A stretch of DNA of 64,000 nucleotides from Mytilus galloprovincialis (GCF_965363235.1 NC_134840.1:58708793-58772792), one strand, 5' to 3'. Shown: positions 1 through 14,719, numbered from the stretch's first letter. A program made the numbers and translations. The notes: a model not told the origin generated them from the sequence alone.

Positions 1-1516
1 CAACATGACAGTTGTTGTCCATTCGTTTGATGTGTTTTATCTTTTGATTTTGCCATTTGATTAGTCACTTTCCGTTTTGAATTTTCTATGTTTAATATAA
101 GTAATGTTTATATAAACAATACTTCTGTTTGAATTTTCCTTGGGGTTCAGTATTTTGTGAAGTTACTTTTTTCTGTAATCTACTTTATTTGCTAAGGGAG
201 TTGATAGACGCACATTTTGTTTACAAAAGACTGATAAGTGGCACTCGAATCAACAATTTTAAAAAGTCCAAATAAAGTACGAAGTTAAAGAGCATTGAGT
301 ACCAAAAATTCCTGAAAGTTTTGCCAAATACAGCTATGGTAATGTAATGCTGAGGTAGAAAAAGCCTTAATATTTAAAAAAAAGAAGTTTGGAATCAAGT
401 AATTTATAATTATGACCATATCAATAGAAATTCATGTCTTGGCTACTGGGCTGATGATACCCTCTTGGGAAAAAACTCCACCAGCAGTAGTATCGACCAC
501 GTGGTTGCAACGCTTATAATCAAAACTTCACCTTAAATTTCCATGTTTTGAAAGAAATGTTAAGTGTATCTTTTGTTCATAGTCATTTAGTGTAAGTAAA
601 ATATGACCTATAGATATCTATATCTCGAAAAAGGGTGCTCTATATCATCAGCGGATAAAATGCATATCATTCATAGTTTTGTTAAAAAATGGCTGACTTA
701 GTCAAAAACTATAGACGAAATTTAACACAGTTTATAACAAGGAGGCAGTTGTATTCACGGCATACGAATACACTTAAGTATTTAATTGTCCGTTTTGGTA
801 ATTTTTTTCTGATATTGTATGATATCATAAATAAAGAGACAGACACATATAAAGCAGCTTTGCAAATTATAATGTAAATAGATTTATGCTAGAATACGGC
901 AATTTTTAGTTTAAAATTGACATTAATCTGATGTTTCCCTGAACACATATATACACAGATTTCTATTGGCTTTTTAAACTTTATTTTGACGATACAAAAT
1001 GTTAATCTTGGTATCTTTGATGAGTTTATTTCTAACATACACCATGGTTCGGGAGTAAGGGGCGCACAACCCTTTCCGAACATGGAACAGTGGTGCAGCA
1101 ACGCATCACAAGAACAAGTTGAAAAAAAAAAATCAACGAAAAATGACATACAATAACAAATGAAAACCAGTGAATTAAAGGCGTCTGATTAAGGACACGA
1201 ATATACCGAATGCTAGTTGGATAATGTTGTAACAGTACAACATAAGAAAAATATGTAAAATCAATATATATCGTTTAATTGTCACATATTAAAACCTGTC
1301 TGGTTATCTTGAGTGGCAAGAAATGAAAAACAAATACAAAAGCAGAAATGCTTTGTTAACCTTGTTTCATACAGTTGATATATACAAATCATAATGTATA
1401 TTTTAGTCGTCGAAAAGATGAAAACCTGCAGTCAAGTTGATGTAAGATTTGACTTAATTTAAGGAACAGGATACTATTCACTATATTGTCTTTAATTTAT
1501 ATTGATTAATTTCTAG
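1..1516 (+). other. Part of intron 1 of copy A, built from dispersed repeats
   Basis: From left to right: the mussel repeat with 'gacagttgttgtccattcg' (1-178); a decayed hammerhead-bearing repeat on the minus strand (190-560); an intron-1 block shared with copies B and D (about 640-890); and a repeat with 'acatggaacagtggtgcagc' (900-1150). The 62-codon reading frame at 689-877 overlaps the intron-1 block and is not conserved in copy B, so I do not call it a gene. Confidence 0.6.
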
Positions 1517-5055
<3,539 letters not shown>

Positions 5056-6420
5056 CAAAATTATTTGATAATGATTTCGATTTCCATACCAACAATATGG
5101 AATACCATTTGGTCTGTGATAGGTGCATGACAAGTTCAAAATTTAAAGTATTTTCCCTAACTGTTTCTGAAAAAAATTTAATTATTTTCTTTAACTGTTT
5201 CTGAAAAAAGTATGTAAAAATTATTTAAGAATATGTCGTAGACCACCAAATATATAAGTTTTATGGTAATGTATTTAGACAGACAAGAAATAGTACATTT
5301 ATATATTGTGTATATATAGTTTGAGTTAACCAAATGTTTGGAACTTTAGGAAACAGTTTCTGATGTTCCTAACATGTATAATATATTTTATAATGAATTT
5401 CAATAATGTCTATCGAAAAACTATTGAATGGTTATGCATGCGCCAGTTTAACTTTCGGTGAATGTATAACCACAGTAGGTGTCATAAATGATCATTAGTT
5501 AGTTAGAAATATCTTTTTAATGTATCGGTTGTTCGAATGATGAACAAGCATTGTGGTTTCCATTTTTTAACTTTTTTTCTTTTTTATGTTTAAGTTATTT
5601 TATCAAAGGTAAGTATAAGTATTTTTTCCTTATCGTTTTAACGTGTGCATTAACTGTAGACAATGTATAGATTGCTATAGATAGAGCAGATTTCATAAGG
5701 AATGTAATTTGTAGAGATTTTTATGATTATATCTTCATTTTGTACATTAAACTCATCAAATATACTAAGATGTAAATATATATGTGTTGTTTACTGCTTA
5801 ATATTTTAGCATGCACAAGTTTGATGGATTTTACTGTTATTTTTAGTCGTTGTTTTATTTTTAACAACTTTATATATTTCATAGGAGTAAAAGAGAGGCA
5901 GAAATTACCAAAGGAATTATAGTATAACTCATAAGTCGAAAACAAACCAACATTGTCTTATCGGGGCCTATTATAGCTGACTATGCGGTATGGACTTTGC
6001 TCATTGTTGAAGGCCGTACGGTGACCTATAGTTGTTAATGTCTGTGTCATTTTGGTCTTTTGAGGATAGTTGTCTCATTGGCAATCATACCACATCTTCT
6101 TTTTTATATGTTAAAAACCCAGTAAGGAAACTAAATAACAAAGAACAGTTTACTATAAACCACGCAAAATATCTCGCATGTTCATTAATCTGTAATTTGA
6201 TATTGTTTTGGGTTTTTCATGTTTCCAGTGTTCAAACCACCGACTGTATATATATTGAATTTTCTCGCAGTTCTGTATTTTTGTTATTTACTTATATTTA
6301 AATTGACAAAATTGGATTTTTTGTTAATTTAAAGGTTTGTATGATGAAAAAATAATTTGATACTTTTTTTTCACGAGGTTTTAAATGTATGATAGTTCCA
6401 TTTTTTCTTAGAGAAAATTA
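5056..6420. other. 3' flank of copy A
   Basis: Non-coding DNA closely matched by the flank of copy B (24499-26395). I found no open gene. It contains the inserted repeat at 5953-6108. Confidence 0.6.
5953..6108 (+). mobile_element. Insertion of the 'gtcttatcggggcc' repeat (about 155 bp)
   Basis: It runs from ttgtcttatcggggcct to ataccacatcttcttttt. The matching site in copy B (about 25412) is empty, so this is a clean insertion. Other full copies are at 12253-12408 (+) and 35247-35440 (-). It looks like a short non-autonomous element; no coding capacity is seen. Confidence 0.65.
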
Positions 6421-6600
6421 GATATTCAATGGTGATTATTCACCAAAACTAATTGACATTAGACATCATCACCGTAACATGTTATCGCACGTGAGTTATG
6501 TATCTCCAAGTTAATATGATATTCCACGGCTTGTATTTCCATTTATGATTTCCGTGGAGGGTTGCTGCTCATAATAGAACTATAAAACAAAGTGTTCCAA
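6420..6600 (+). mobile_element. Decayed Penelope-like relic shared between gene copies
   Basis: It aligns with the reverse transcriptase C-terminal coding region at 58915-59040 (counterparts of tatatctcccaattgatacg and gatagagggttgctgctcac), but with many indels. The same relic lies at 26395-26575 after copy B and at 53330-53640 before copy D. It therefore marks the spacer of the ancestral tandem unit. Confidence 0.6.
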
Positions 6601-6658
6601 ATAAAGGCAACAGTAGTATACCGTTGTATACTACTGTTGCCTTTATTTGGAACACTTT
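6589..6658. repeat. Perfect 32-bp inverted repeat with a 6-nt loop
   Basis: Arms 6589-6620 and 6627-6658 are exact reverse complements around CCGTTG. The left arm joins the Penelope relic (agtgttcc) to the end of a dispersed element (aataaaggcaacagtagta); the right arm is a back-copy of that junction. Confidence 0.9.
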
Positions 6659-7108
6659 TGTTTTTCAAACTCATAAATCCATGGACAAAAAACAAAATCG
6701 GGGTAACAAACTAAAACTGACGGAAACGCATAAATATAAGAGGAGAACAACGACATAACACTACAATGTAACTAACACACACAGAAACGGACCAAGCATC
6801 AGACAAAATCCAACGAGAATAACAAATATAACATCAAAACCAAATACATGAATTTGGGATAGACAAGTACCGTGACACGTCTTATCGCAATGTCAATTTA
6901 CACTCAAAAATAAGAGAAAACAAACGACGCAACGTTAAATTGTAACACACACAGAAACGAACTATAATATAACAATGGCCATATTCCTGACTTGGTACAG
7001 GACATTTTTAAAGGAAAAAATGGTGGGTTGAACCTGGTTTTGTGGCATGCCAAACCTCGCACTTTAATGGCAATGTTAAATATAACATAGAAATGACAAC
7101 ATAATATC
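6600..7108 (-). mobile_element. 'tactactgttgcctttattt' repeat insertion, minus strand
   Basis: Reverse complement of the family seen at 9540-10075, 45640-45880, 49960-50235, 59775-60170 and 61000-61445. In the matching B region (about 26562) the flanks are continuous, so it inserted after duplication. It carries no coding region. Confidence 0.65.
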
Positions 7109-7192
7109 CAAGTGATGAAACTAAAACCAGCCGGTTAAAAAGAAGAAGAAATAAATGTTATATAGATATAAGAAGATGCGGTATGAGTGCCA

Positions 7193-8614
7193 ATGAGACA
7201 ATTTTCTATCCAAGTCACAATTTTTAAGGTTGTGGATGCTTTATCCTCTTTGCATGACAAATATGTCGTTGTTCCAGCAGATAAAGCCTCCAATAATATT
7301 GTCTTCATATGTAAAAAACATTATTTGCAATGTCTCACTACAGAGCTTGGAATTGATAAAACTACTGGTAATCCTACATATTCTTTAACATCATTTACCA
7401 AGGACGAAATTTTACAAAATCATAAATCTGTCCTTCTTTCTTTTGGTATCAACATCAAAGAAAACGAAGAAAACTTGCCTTCATTATACTGGATACCCAA
7501 ATTACACAAAACTCCATATAAAGAACGATACATAGCTGGGTCTTCAAAATGTTCAACCAAACATCTTTCTAAAGTACTGACTACTATTCTTTCGACAGTT
7601 AAAGATGGGCTTCAAAAATATTGTGAGGAGATATATTCTACCAGTGGTGTTAACCAGATGTGGATTCTCAAAAATTCGAAAGATCTACTGCTTAACCTTC
7701 AATCACAATCTTTGCAATTTTGCAGCAACATAAAAACTTTTGATTTTTCTACGCTATATACTACTATTCCCCATGCTCAGTTGAAAGATCGACTACACCA
7801 TCTCATAAAACAGAGCTTTTTCTATAAAAATGGAAATCGTAGATACAAATTTCTTGTTTTGGGTTACAATAATTCATATTTTGTGAAAAATCACACTGAA
7901 TCTCCCAGAAAATATACAGAAGATGATATTATCAAAATGCTGGACTTTTTGATCGACAATATATTTGTTGAGTTTGGAGGATTTATATTTCAACAGACAG
8001 TCGGTATTCCAATGGGTACTAATTGTGCACCCCTGCTGGCTGATTTGTTTTTGTACTCGTATGAAGCAGAATTCATTCAGAACCTTCTAAAAGACAAAAA
8101 GAAAAAGCACCTTGCGAAATTCTTTAATTTTACTTTCCGATATATTGATGATGTTCTGTCATTGAATAACCCATATTTCAGCCAATACTTACATCTCATA
8201 TATCCAAGTGAACTTGAAATTAAGGATACCACTGATACTAGAAGGACTGCTTCATACCTTGATCTTTTCCTCAATATTGACGTAGATGGACGACTTCACA
8301 CGAAAATCTATGATAAACGGGACGATTTCAACTTCCCAATTATCAATTTCCCATTTCTCAGCAGTAACATACCCTCTGCCCCTTCGTATGGTGTTTACAT
8401 ATCACAATTGATACGTTATTCTCGTGCTTGTTCACACTATACGGACTTCATATACAGAAGTGTGCTCCTTACGCAGAAACTGCTCCAACAAAGTTATGAG
8501 GAGGACAGATTAAAATTGACACTCCGTAAATTTTATGGACACCATCACGATTTGGTGGATCCATACGATGTTTCGTTGACCAAACTAGCTAAGGACATTT
8601 TTACCACATGGTAG
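7193..8614 (+). CDS. Penelope-like element reverse transcriptase, 5'-truncated but with an open frame
   Basis: 473-codon open frame. Homology starts at about 7226; the first dozen codons belong to the flanking repeat, so the ATG at 7193 is probably not the element's native start. Reverse transcriptase motifs are clear: VVVPADKASNN near the start, the first catalytic Asp in TFDFSTLYT (residue about 184), GIPMGTNCAPLLADLF, the catalytic YIDD (residues about 317-320), and the conserved tail with KIYDKRDDFNFP and YGVYISQLIRYSRA. No GIY-YIG nuclease domain follows the stop. That fits the Naiad-type Penelope-like elements, whose nuclease is N-terminal and would be lost here by 5' truncation; the Naiad assignment is inference. 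It inserted into copy A's flank after the A/B duplication, since the B site (about 26683) lacks it. Confidence 0.85.
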   Translation: MRQFSIQVTIFKVVDALSSLHDKYVVVPADKASNNIVFICKKHYLQCLTTELGIDKTTGNPTYSLTSFTKDEILQNHKSVLLSFGINIKENEENLPSLYWIPKLHKTPYKERYIAGSSKCSTKHLSKVLTTILSTVKDGLQKYCEEIYSTSGVNQMWILKNSKDLLLNLQSQSLQFCSNIKTFDFSTLYTTIPHAQLKDRLHHLIKQSFFYKNGNRRYKFLVLGYNNSYFVKNHTESPRKYTEDDIIKMLDFLIDNIFVEFGGFIFQQTVGIPMGTNCAPLLADLFLYSYEAEFIQNLLKDKKKKHLAKFFNFTFRYIDDVLSLNNPYFSQYLHLIYPSELEIKDTTDTRRTASYLDLFLNIDVDGRLHTKIYDKRDDFNFPIINFPFLSSNIPSAPSYGVYISQLIRYSRACSHYTDFIYRSVLLTQKLLQQSYEEDRLKLTLRKFYGHHHDLVDPYDVSLTKLAKDIFTTW

Positions 8615-9404
8615 ATTGTGTTTTGTCATAATGTCGTCTAATCTTTTAATTGCCAAACGTGACTTATTCCCGATTGTGACTGTTTTGCCGAGTGTGAACT
8701 CGCATTACTATAAGACGTGGTACGGTACTTATCCATCCCAAATTCATGTATTTAGTTTAAATGTTTAATGTTATATTTGTAATTCTCATCGGATTTTGTC
8801 AAATGTGTTGACGTCTTTTCTATTATATTTATGTGTTATGGTAAAGAAAATTAATCACCGCCTTCATTTATCAGATTTGATTTCGTTCAAAGTAATCAGT
8901 ACGATATTTTACGTTTGAAGTTAGATTCATAACAAACCTGACATAGTTTTATAATATAGTTAATTGCTACCTCAGTTTTATATTAATAAGAATTAAAATG
9001 TGCTTTGTTATTAAATGCAATATCAGTATTTAGTTCAAATATATAATCTTAAATTAATCCTAATTCTATCTTATTCATTCTTATGTGACGTCATTTTTCA
9101 TTTTTTGATGCTCTGTTTTACTAATTCAAATGACGTCATTTTTTCGTCATTTTTCAGTTTCAAATAGGACGTCACTTGGCGTAGAGGTTTAAACGTATTC
9201 GGATGTGTCTACTTTTGTGTTTCAAATGTCTGGTTATGTAAATGTATTTCAGTTGTTTCCTGTAATTAGTTAATACTTCAGCTTTATCATGTACATCTTT
9301 TGTATATTCATTTTATTAAATTTACTGTTTGCAAAAGTATAAATTACTCTAAATTATAGGGATTTTCTGGTAACTTAACAGAAAACCCTTGCCGTTTTTG
9401 GCAC
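8615..9404 (+). mobile_element. 3' untranslated part of the Penelope-like element
   Basis: Non-coding. The part at about 8690-8820 (gacgtggtacggtactt, ccaaattcatgtattt) resembles the body of the dispersed repeat at 9830-9940. This suggests the repeat is derived from a Penelope 3' end. Confidence 0.5.
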
Positions 9405-9540
9405 AACCTTTTTGATCTTTTGGTCCTCGATGCTGTTCAACTTTGTACTCGTTTCGGCTTTCAAACTTTTGTATCTGTGCGTCACACATAGGTCTTGTGT
9501 GGACAAAATACACTTCTGGCGTATAAAAATTTTGAACTTG
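9405..9540 (+). mobile_element. Decayed hammerhead-bearing repeat
   Basis: Contains 'ggtcctcgatgctgttcaac' and then a segment (about 9477-9527) that aligns with the hammerhead at 13450-13493: GCGTCA and TGGCGT stem arms remain, while the CTGATGA and GAAA core blocks have become CACATAG and AAAA. A functional ribozyme is unlikely here. Confidence 0.5.
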
Positions 9541-10075
9541 TTGCCTTTTGTTGGCTGTTGTTCGTGTGATTCTTTGTCAATTGTGTTCTCCAATTTATTT
9601 ATATTGTAGTCCTGTGTTGTCATTTTGATGTTATATTTCATATGGCCATAAAAGTGCGAGGTTTGGCATGCCACAAAACCAGGTTCAACCCACCATTTTT
9701 TCCTTTAAAAATGCCCTGTACCAAGTCAGGAATATGGTCATTGTTATATTATAGTTCGTTTCTGTGTGTATTACATTATAACGTTGTGTCGTTTGTTTTC
9801 TCTTATTTTTGAGTGTAAATTCACATTGCGATAAGACGTGTCACGGTACTTGTCTATCCCAAATTCATGTATTTGGTTTTGATGTTATATATATATGTTA
9901 TATTTGTTATTCTCGTGGGATTTTGTCTATGTGTGTTACATTTTAGTGTTATGTCGTTGTTCTCCTCTTATATTTAATGCGTTTCCCTCGGTTTTAGTTT
10001 GTTATCCCGATTTTGTTTTTTGTCCATGGATTTATGAGTTTTGAACAGCGGTATACTACTGTTGCCTTTATTTAA
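9540..10075 (+). repeat. 'tactactgttgcctttattt' dispersed repeat
   Basis: It includes gaggtttggcatgcc, gataagacgtgtcacggtac and the terminal tactactgttgcctttattt. It lies directly after the Penelope element, and together they form one composite insertion (7226-10075) relative to copy B. Confidence 0.65.
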
Positions 10076-10330
10076 AAGGAAACCATTAAAGGTCAATGTA
10101 CGGTCTTCAACCCGGAGCGTTGTCTCACACCGAACATCAAGCTATAAAGTGCCCCAAAAATGACGATTGTTTAACTATTCAAACTGGAAAAACAACGGTC
10201 TAATCTATATAAAAAACAAGAAACGAATAACACTTATGAACTTCATCAACAAACGTCAACTACTGAACATCATATTCCTGACTTTGGAGAGGGATATTTG
10301 CGAAAAAAACCAGTCTTTGGACCAAATTTA
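10076..10330 (+). repeat. Continuation of the 'gtggtatgagtgccaatgag' repeat, split by the Penelope insertion
   Basis: Together with 7163-7225 it reconstitutes the uninterrupted copy at 26617-26935. Confidence 0.6.
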
Positions 10331-10875
10331 TCCGCCTAGTGGCTTAGGAAATTTCACAGTCCCTTGTCAGGTATTTTTCGCAAATATCCCTCCATAACAT
10401 GATATATCTGTTCAATAAACCAAATCAATTATTGATTACATACCATTCCGATTGAAGAATTTGTAGATATGCAAATCATCTAAGAATTGTGAAAGCCACG
10501 GATTGGTCTTATATAGACGATACGGCGTTTTTACGTATATACACCTGTTTATATACGAATTTTACAAATATTGTCTTCAGAGTATGTGTTAGATTAACAC
10601 TCTATTTTTACAGATATTTCTAAAAATGGAGAGAATCTTTGATGTATGCTATGACGATTTTAATGTTCAAAGATAATTTTGTATTCTGTTTACAACTTAT
10701 TTCTTTTCGGAGCCTTTGGAGGGCACATTTTGTCCATTTGTATTTAACCTCTGGTTGATTTCGTGCATTCCGATAGTCTTTAATTCACCAATCGAGCGCC
10801 AGCTGTATATTTGAAACGTCAATATTTTGCAGAATTTCCGGTTAAAACACCTGTCTACCGTAGTTACATGTTAAA
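10331..10875. other. Upstream region of the orphan exon 1
   Basis: I see no gene or recognisable repeat. It precedes an exon 1 copy and may include its promoter, but the leader repeat found upstream of copy B is absent. Confidence 0.4.
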
Positions 10876-10949
10876 ATGGCTGACATACTCATAGATTTGA
10901 GGGCCAACATTTTAGAACGAGGGCCAAATGGTATAAAATGCATTAGCAG
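10876..10949 (+). CDS. Orphan calcyphosin exon 1, intact
   Basis: Exactly 74 nt from ATG to the donor (gtaaaag), open throughout, phase 2. It encodes a diverged version of the family N-terminus (MADILIDLRANILERG..., ending with the split Arg codon). The intron start matches that of copy C. No exon 2 follows before copy B's own exon 1 at 17532. It is either the remnant of a lost gene copy or an alternative first exon for copy B (20489). Confidence 0.6.
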
Positions 10950-11039
10950 GTAAAAGTTTTGAAATAATACACATTTTGCTAGTTTAACAACATATATAAG
11001 TTAATTTAGAAATAGACATCTCTGCTGCAAATCTATTTT

Positions 11040-12110
11040 TATCGAGCCTGTGCCTTCTGTCGCAGAAAGCTCGACACAGGGATAGTGATCCGGCAGTGGC
11101 GGCGGTAGCGGTGGCGTTAATTAACTTAAAATCTTTATATTTTAGAAGGTGGAAGACTTTGATGCTTCATACTTATATACATATGCCTTATATTATGAAG
11201 TGTCCGTCTGTCAGGTAAGCTGTATTTGACCTTATTTTCATGGTTCAGTAGTCAACCACTTTTTTAAATGTTTATTTCTATATTTTTACGAGAAACAGGA
11301 TAACAACATGTAGTATGTGCGTACCTTGCAAGGTCTCATGTCTGTCAGACAGTTTTCGCTTGACCTCTACCTCATTTCATGGATCAGTGAACAAGGTAAA
11401 TTTTTCGTGGTCAAGTCCATATCTAAGGTACTATAAACAATAGGTCTACTATACTTGGTGAATGGAATGATTGTAAAGTGTAAATGTCCAACTGGCAGGT
11501 GTCATCTGACCATGACCTCATTTTTATGGTTGAGAGGTTGATAAACTATGTTTTGTGGTTTGGTCTTTTTTTTTATAATACTGTATACAAAAGGTCAATC
11601 ATATTTGGTATATGGGAAAATTTAACGATGAAAATATCAGTCGGGTAGTTTTTATTTTACCTTGACCTCATTTTCACGGTTCTTTCCTAAGTGTTAAGTT
11701 TTGTGCTTTGGTATATTTTTCTAAAACTATAACAATAGGTTAACTATATTTGGTGTATGACATGACTGTAATGTTTATATGTCTGACCTAACATTGATCT
11801 CATTTCATGGCTCATTGGTAATGTTAATTTTTCATGGTTAAGTTTGTTTCTTAGATACTATAAACAATAGACACACTATTTTTAAATCATATATTGGTTG
11901 TAAGGCGATCAAGTATGTCTATTATTGTTTATCTGACCGTGACCTAATTTTCATGGTTCTTTGGACAATGTTTTAATTTTCTGAATACGTTCTTTTCTAA
12001 GAAACTACAAACAATAGGTCAACTATATTTGTTGAATTGAATGATTGTTATGTGAAAATGTATTGCCGGTTTGATTTATCTGACCTTGACCTTATTTTCT
12101 TAAATTTTTG
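11040..12110 (+). repeat. Degenerate 145-bp tandem satellite
   Basis: A leader with 'gtcgcagaaagctcgacaca' and a GGC-rich stretch is followed by about six units starting near 11202, 11341, 11487, 11637, 11781 and 11917. Each has tgaccttgacctcatttt-like and caataggtcaactatatttg-like blocks. A fragment of the same family is at 14720-14960. I recognise it as a repeat common in bivalves. Confidence 0.7.
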
Positions 12111-12252
12111 TAATACTTATAGTAAAGCTGTCCCAAGTCAGGAGCCTGTAATTCAGTAGTTGTAGTTTTTTTTATGTATTACATATTTGTTTTTCGTTTA
12201 TTTTTTTTTTACATAAATAAGGCCGTTAGTTTTCTCGTTTGAATTGTTTTAC

Positions 12253-12408
12253 ATTGTCTTATCGGGGCCTTTTAAAACTGACTATGCGGTATGGGCTTTG
12301 CTCATTGTTGAAGGCCGTACGGTGACTTATAGTTGTTAATGTCTGTGTCATTTTGGTCTTTTGTAGATAGTTGTCTCATTGGCAATCATACCACATCTTC
12401 TTTTTTAT
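12253..12408 (+). mobile_element. 'gtcttatcggggcc' repeat, full copy
   Basis: Nearly the same extent as the insertion at 5953-6108. Confidence 0.65.
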
Positions 12409-12409
12409 A

Positions 12410-13436
12410 TTATACTAAGGTCTATCAACATAAAAACAATGATCAGTAAAGCAGGCGAGAAATATTGAGTACACTCTTGTACTACATCTATACAGACAAT
12501 CAAATACAGTAGCATTCCATACCTTTTTGTGTTATAGACACAGTCTACTATAAGACAATGCAAAACATAAAAACTTTTTTATCTGTTGCATTGGCTTATG
12601 TTATTTGAAATGATGGTGTATAAAAATGAGACAGTATATTATATGTCAACATGACCAGAAAATTACCTTGAACTTTGACTTTAAAATATTTAATTCATTA
12701 TACATTTTCGTATCTGGAACTCAACTGTTTTCTTCTTTGCCATGGGTTGTTGATATTTGACAAATTAGTGCAACACTTCAATATAACGTATCGCGTACCA
12801 TGGTTAATGAATATGACCTTTGACCTGTAAGGTCAAATAAAAGTAAAGGTAAAATATTTTATTTTTATATGTCAATCCTTGAACCATATATATTCTTCTT
12901 GGCATTGGCAAAACCTTTTTTTGACATCTTAAAATAAACTTATAGATTTTATAATTATATATTATTTACATAAACATCTTTTTAAGTGGGACTTACAGAA
13001 TTGCATTTACTTTTTAAATCATACCATTAAGATATTTATGATCGTTATTTTCATGTACCGTTATGTCTATGAATATACTTTAAATAAACTCCCACTGAGA
13101 AGAGAGAAAAAAACATTATAAAGAATTTATTATTTTCTTTAGTCCCATCCATGTATTTCTTAAAGTTTACGTTGTTTCAGACGAAACTGACTTTTTTATT
13201 GATCAAATTTTTTTTCTTTCTAGGAACTTAAAAGTGCAATATGAATACCAAATAACATATTTTCTATTAAAGGCATATTCATGGGAGATAAAACGAACCC
13301 TGCATTTCCCAACTACATAGTGTTACATTTGATGATCAAGACAACCTTTTTGCTAGGTTTTTTTTTTATAATAAATCCGTTTTCCAGAAGAAATAAAAAT
13401 CAGCAGAAAATGTATAAAGTTATCAAAAGTACCAGG
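12410..13436. other. AT-rich spacer
   Basis: No gene or clear repeat family found. Short open frames have no recognisable domain. Confidence 0.5.
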
Positions 13437-13540
13437 ATTATAATTTTATACGCCAGACGCGCGTTTCGTCTACATAAGACTCATCAGTGACGCTCAGATC
13501 AAAATAGTTCAAAAAGACAAATAAATACAAAGTTGAAGAT
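13437..13540 (-). mobile_element. Hammerhead-bearing bivalve repeat, minus strand
   Basis: Fragment of a repeat that reads, on the minus strand, through 'gatctgagcgtcactgatga', the hammerhead core and 'ttataatcctggta'. Related decayed copies are at 190-560, 9405-9540, 18735-19090 and 56082-56140. Confidence 0.65.
13450..13493 (-). ncRNA. Minimal type I hammerhead ribozyme motif
   Basis: On the minus strand all core parts are present in order. Stem I 5' arm GCGTCA (13493-13488) is followed by CTGATGA (13487-13481). Stem II is GTC-loop-GAC (13480-13468) and GAAA follows at 13467-13464. A very short stem III ends in GTC (cleavage after 13456). The stem I 3' arm is TGGCGT (13455-13450), pairing with GCGTCA over six positions (two G-U). 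Minimal hammerheads with an ACGCGCGTC-like stem III are known from Penelope-like elements and related retroelements of animals. Folding was judged by eye only. Confidence 0.7.
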
Positions 13541-14270
13541 AAAAAAAAAGTAAAATACTGTATTATTCATCTCATCGCAAACTGAACTGTTTTTTATCAT
13601 TGTTCCAGTCGATTCTGTAAATTAACAATTACAAGTAATCGGTACATCATACGAAAAGAATAGAACATAAAGGTTTTAAATGTATTTTCTAACTATTTCA
13701 ATCTGATGACATACAGAAGCAAACAAATATAAGTGGTAATCTGTTCCTATTTTATTTTTTAATATTTAAAGGTCTGTTTTATAAATGCATATTTTGATTT
13801 CTATGCCATTCTATACCCCAAACAAATACCAATAACTGGTTTTTTTAAATCACTATGTTTGTAAGGTTTTGCCAATTTTGTATCATAAATAGAAGTACGA
13901 ATATGAATGCAATATGCACATAAATCAAATAAAACATATCAGAAAATTCAGAAATAAAATAACTGTGTTAACCTAGTAATTTTTTTTTACAAATAATAAC
14001 AAGAATACTCTTGACAATAGAAGGCATTTCATCGATTTTATTTTAATTGATAATACGCATTTATTTCAAGGAAGTAATTTACATATTTACCTATATGTGT
14101 TTGTTTCTTGGAAATGTTGGTAGCTCCTATGCTAAACGATATTAATCACAGATTATACATAGTTGGCTGATTGTTCAAGGTTGTAAGGTGACTTTTAGTT
14201 GCTCAAATCAACATTATTTGGACGTAGTTGTCTCATTAGTGACCACACCACATCTCCTTAATTTATTTAA

Positions 14271-14344
14271 ATGTCTATCCAATTTACTGATCTAAGGGCA
14301 ACATATTTGAAACGATGAGCCAGTGGGGGAAACGGCATTAGCAA
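14271..14344 (+). pseudogene. Orphan calcyphosin exon 1, dead
   Basis: The same 74-nt length and alignable sequence as the intact exon 1 copies. A TGA stop occurs at codon 16 (14316-14318) and the donor site is lost (AGCAA-agcaag). The upstream 200 bp match the promoter/leader of copy B, including the repeat-derived leader. Confidence 0.7.
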
Positions 14345-14719
14345 AGCAAGTTTTTTTTAAACATTTTCTTGGGTGGCAGCACATGCTTTTAATTTTTAAT
14401 TGATGCATCTACCGCAAGTCTAAGTATTATATCCATACTAAACATTGAAAACAATAACATTACATAAACTTTCGTGTTTTTAGAAATATTTTACAATTTA
14501 ACTTTGCAGTTTTTAAGTATACATTCGATTCAATTTAAAGCAATGAAATTTGTTTTCTTTAGGAGAACCAAGTAGTTGTCAGGAAATGTAACCTTGAAGC
14601 ATTTTGCACTTCATAAGCCAAAAGGCACGGATAAAACAATTTGACAAAATATAATTTTAGTAAATAAGTACTTTCTGATGAGCAAATGATACAGGGTTCT
14701 GTGGTTTACTATACTTGAT

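Noticed and set aside
689-877. Frame starting MADLVKN, similar to calcyphosin exon 1 in its first codons
   Set aside because: Similarity stops after nine bases, copy B has no ATG at this place, and the block is ordinary intron 1 sequence.
9477-9527. Working hammerhead ribozyme next to the Penelope element
   Set aside because: Both essential core blocks (CTGATGA and GAAA) are mutated.
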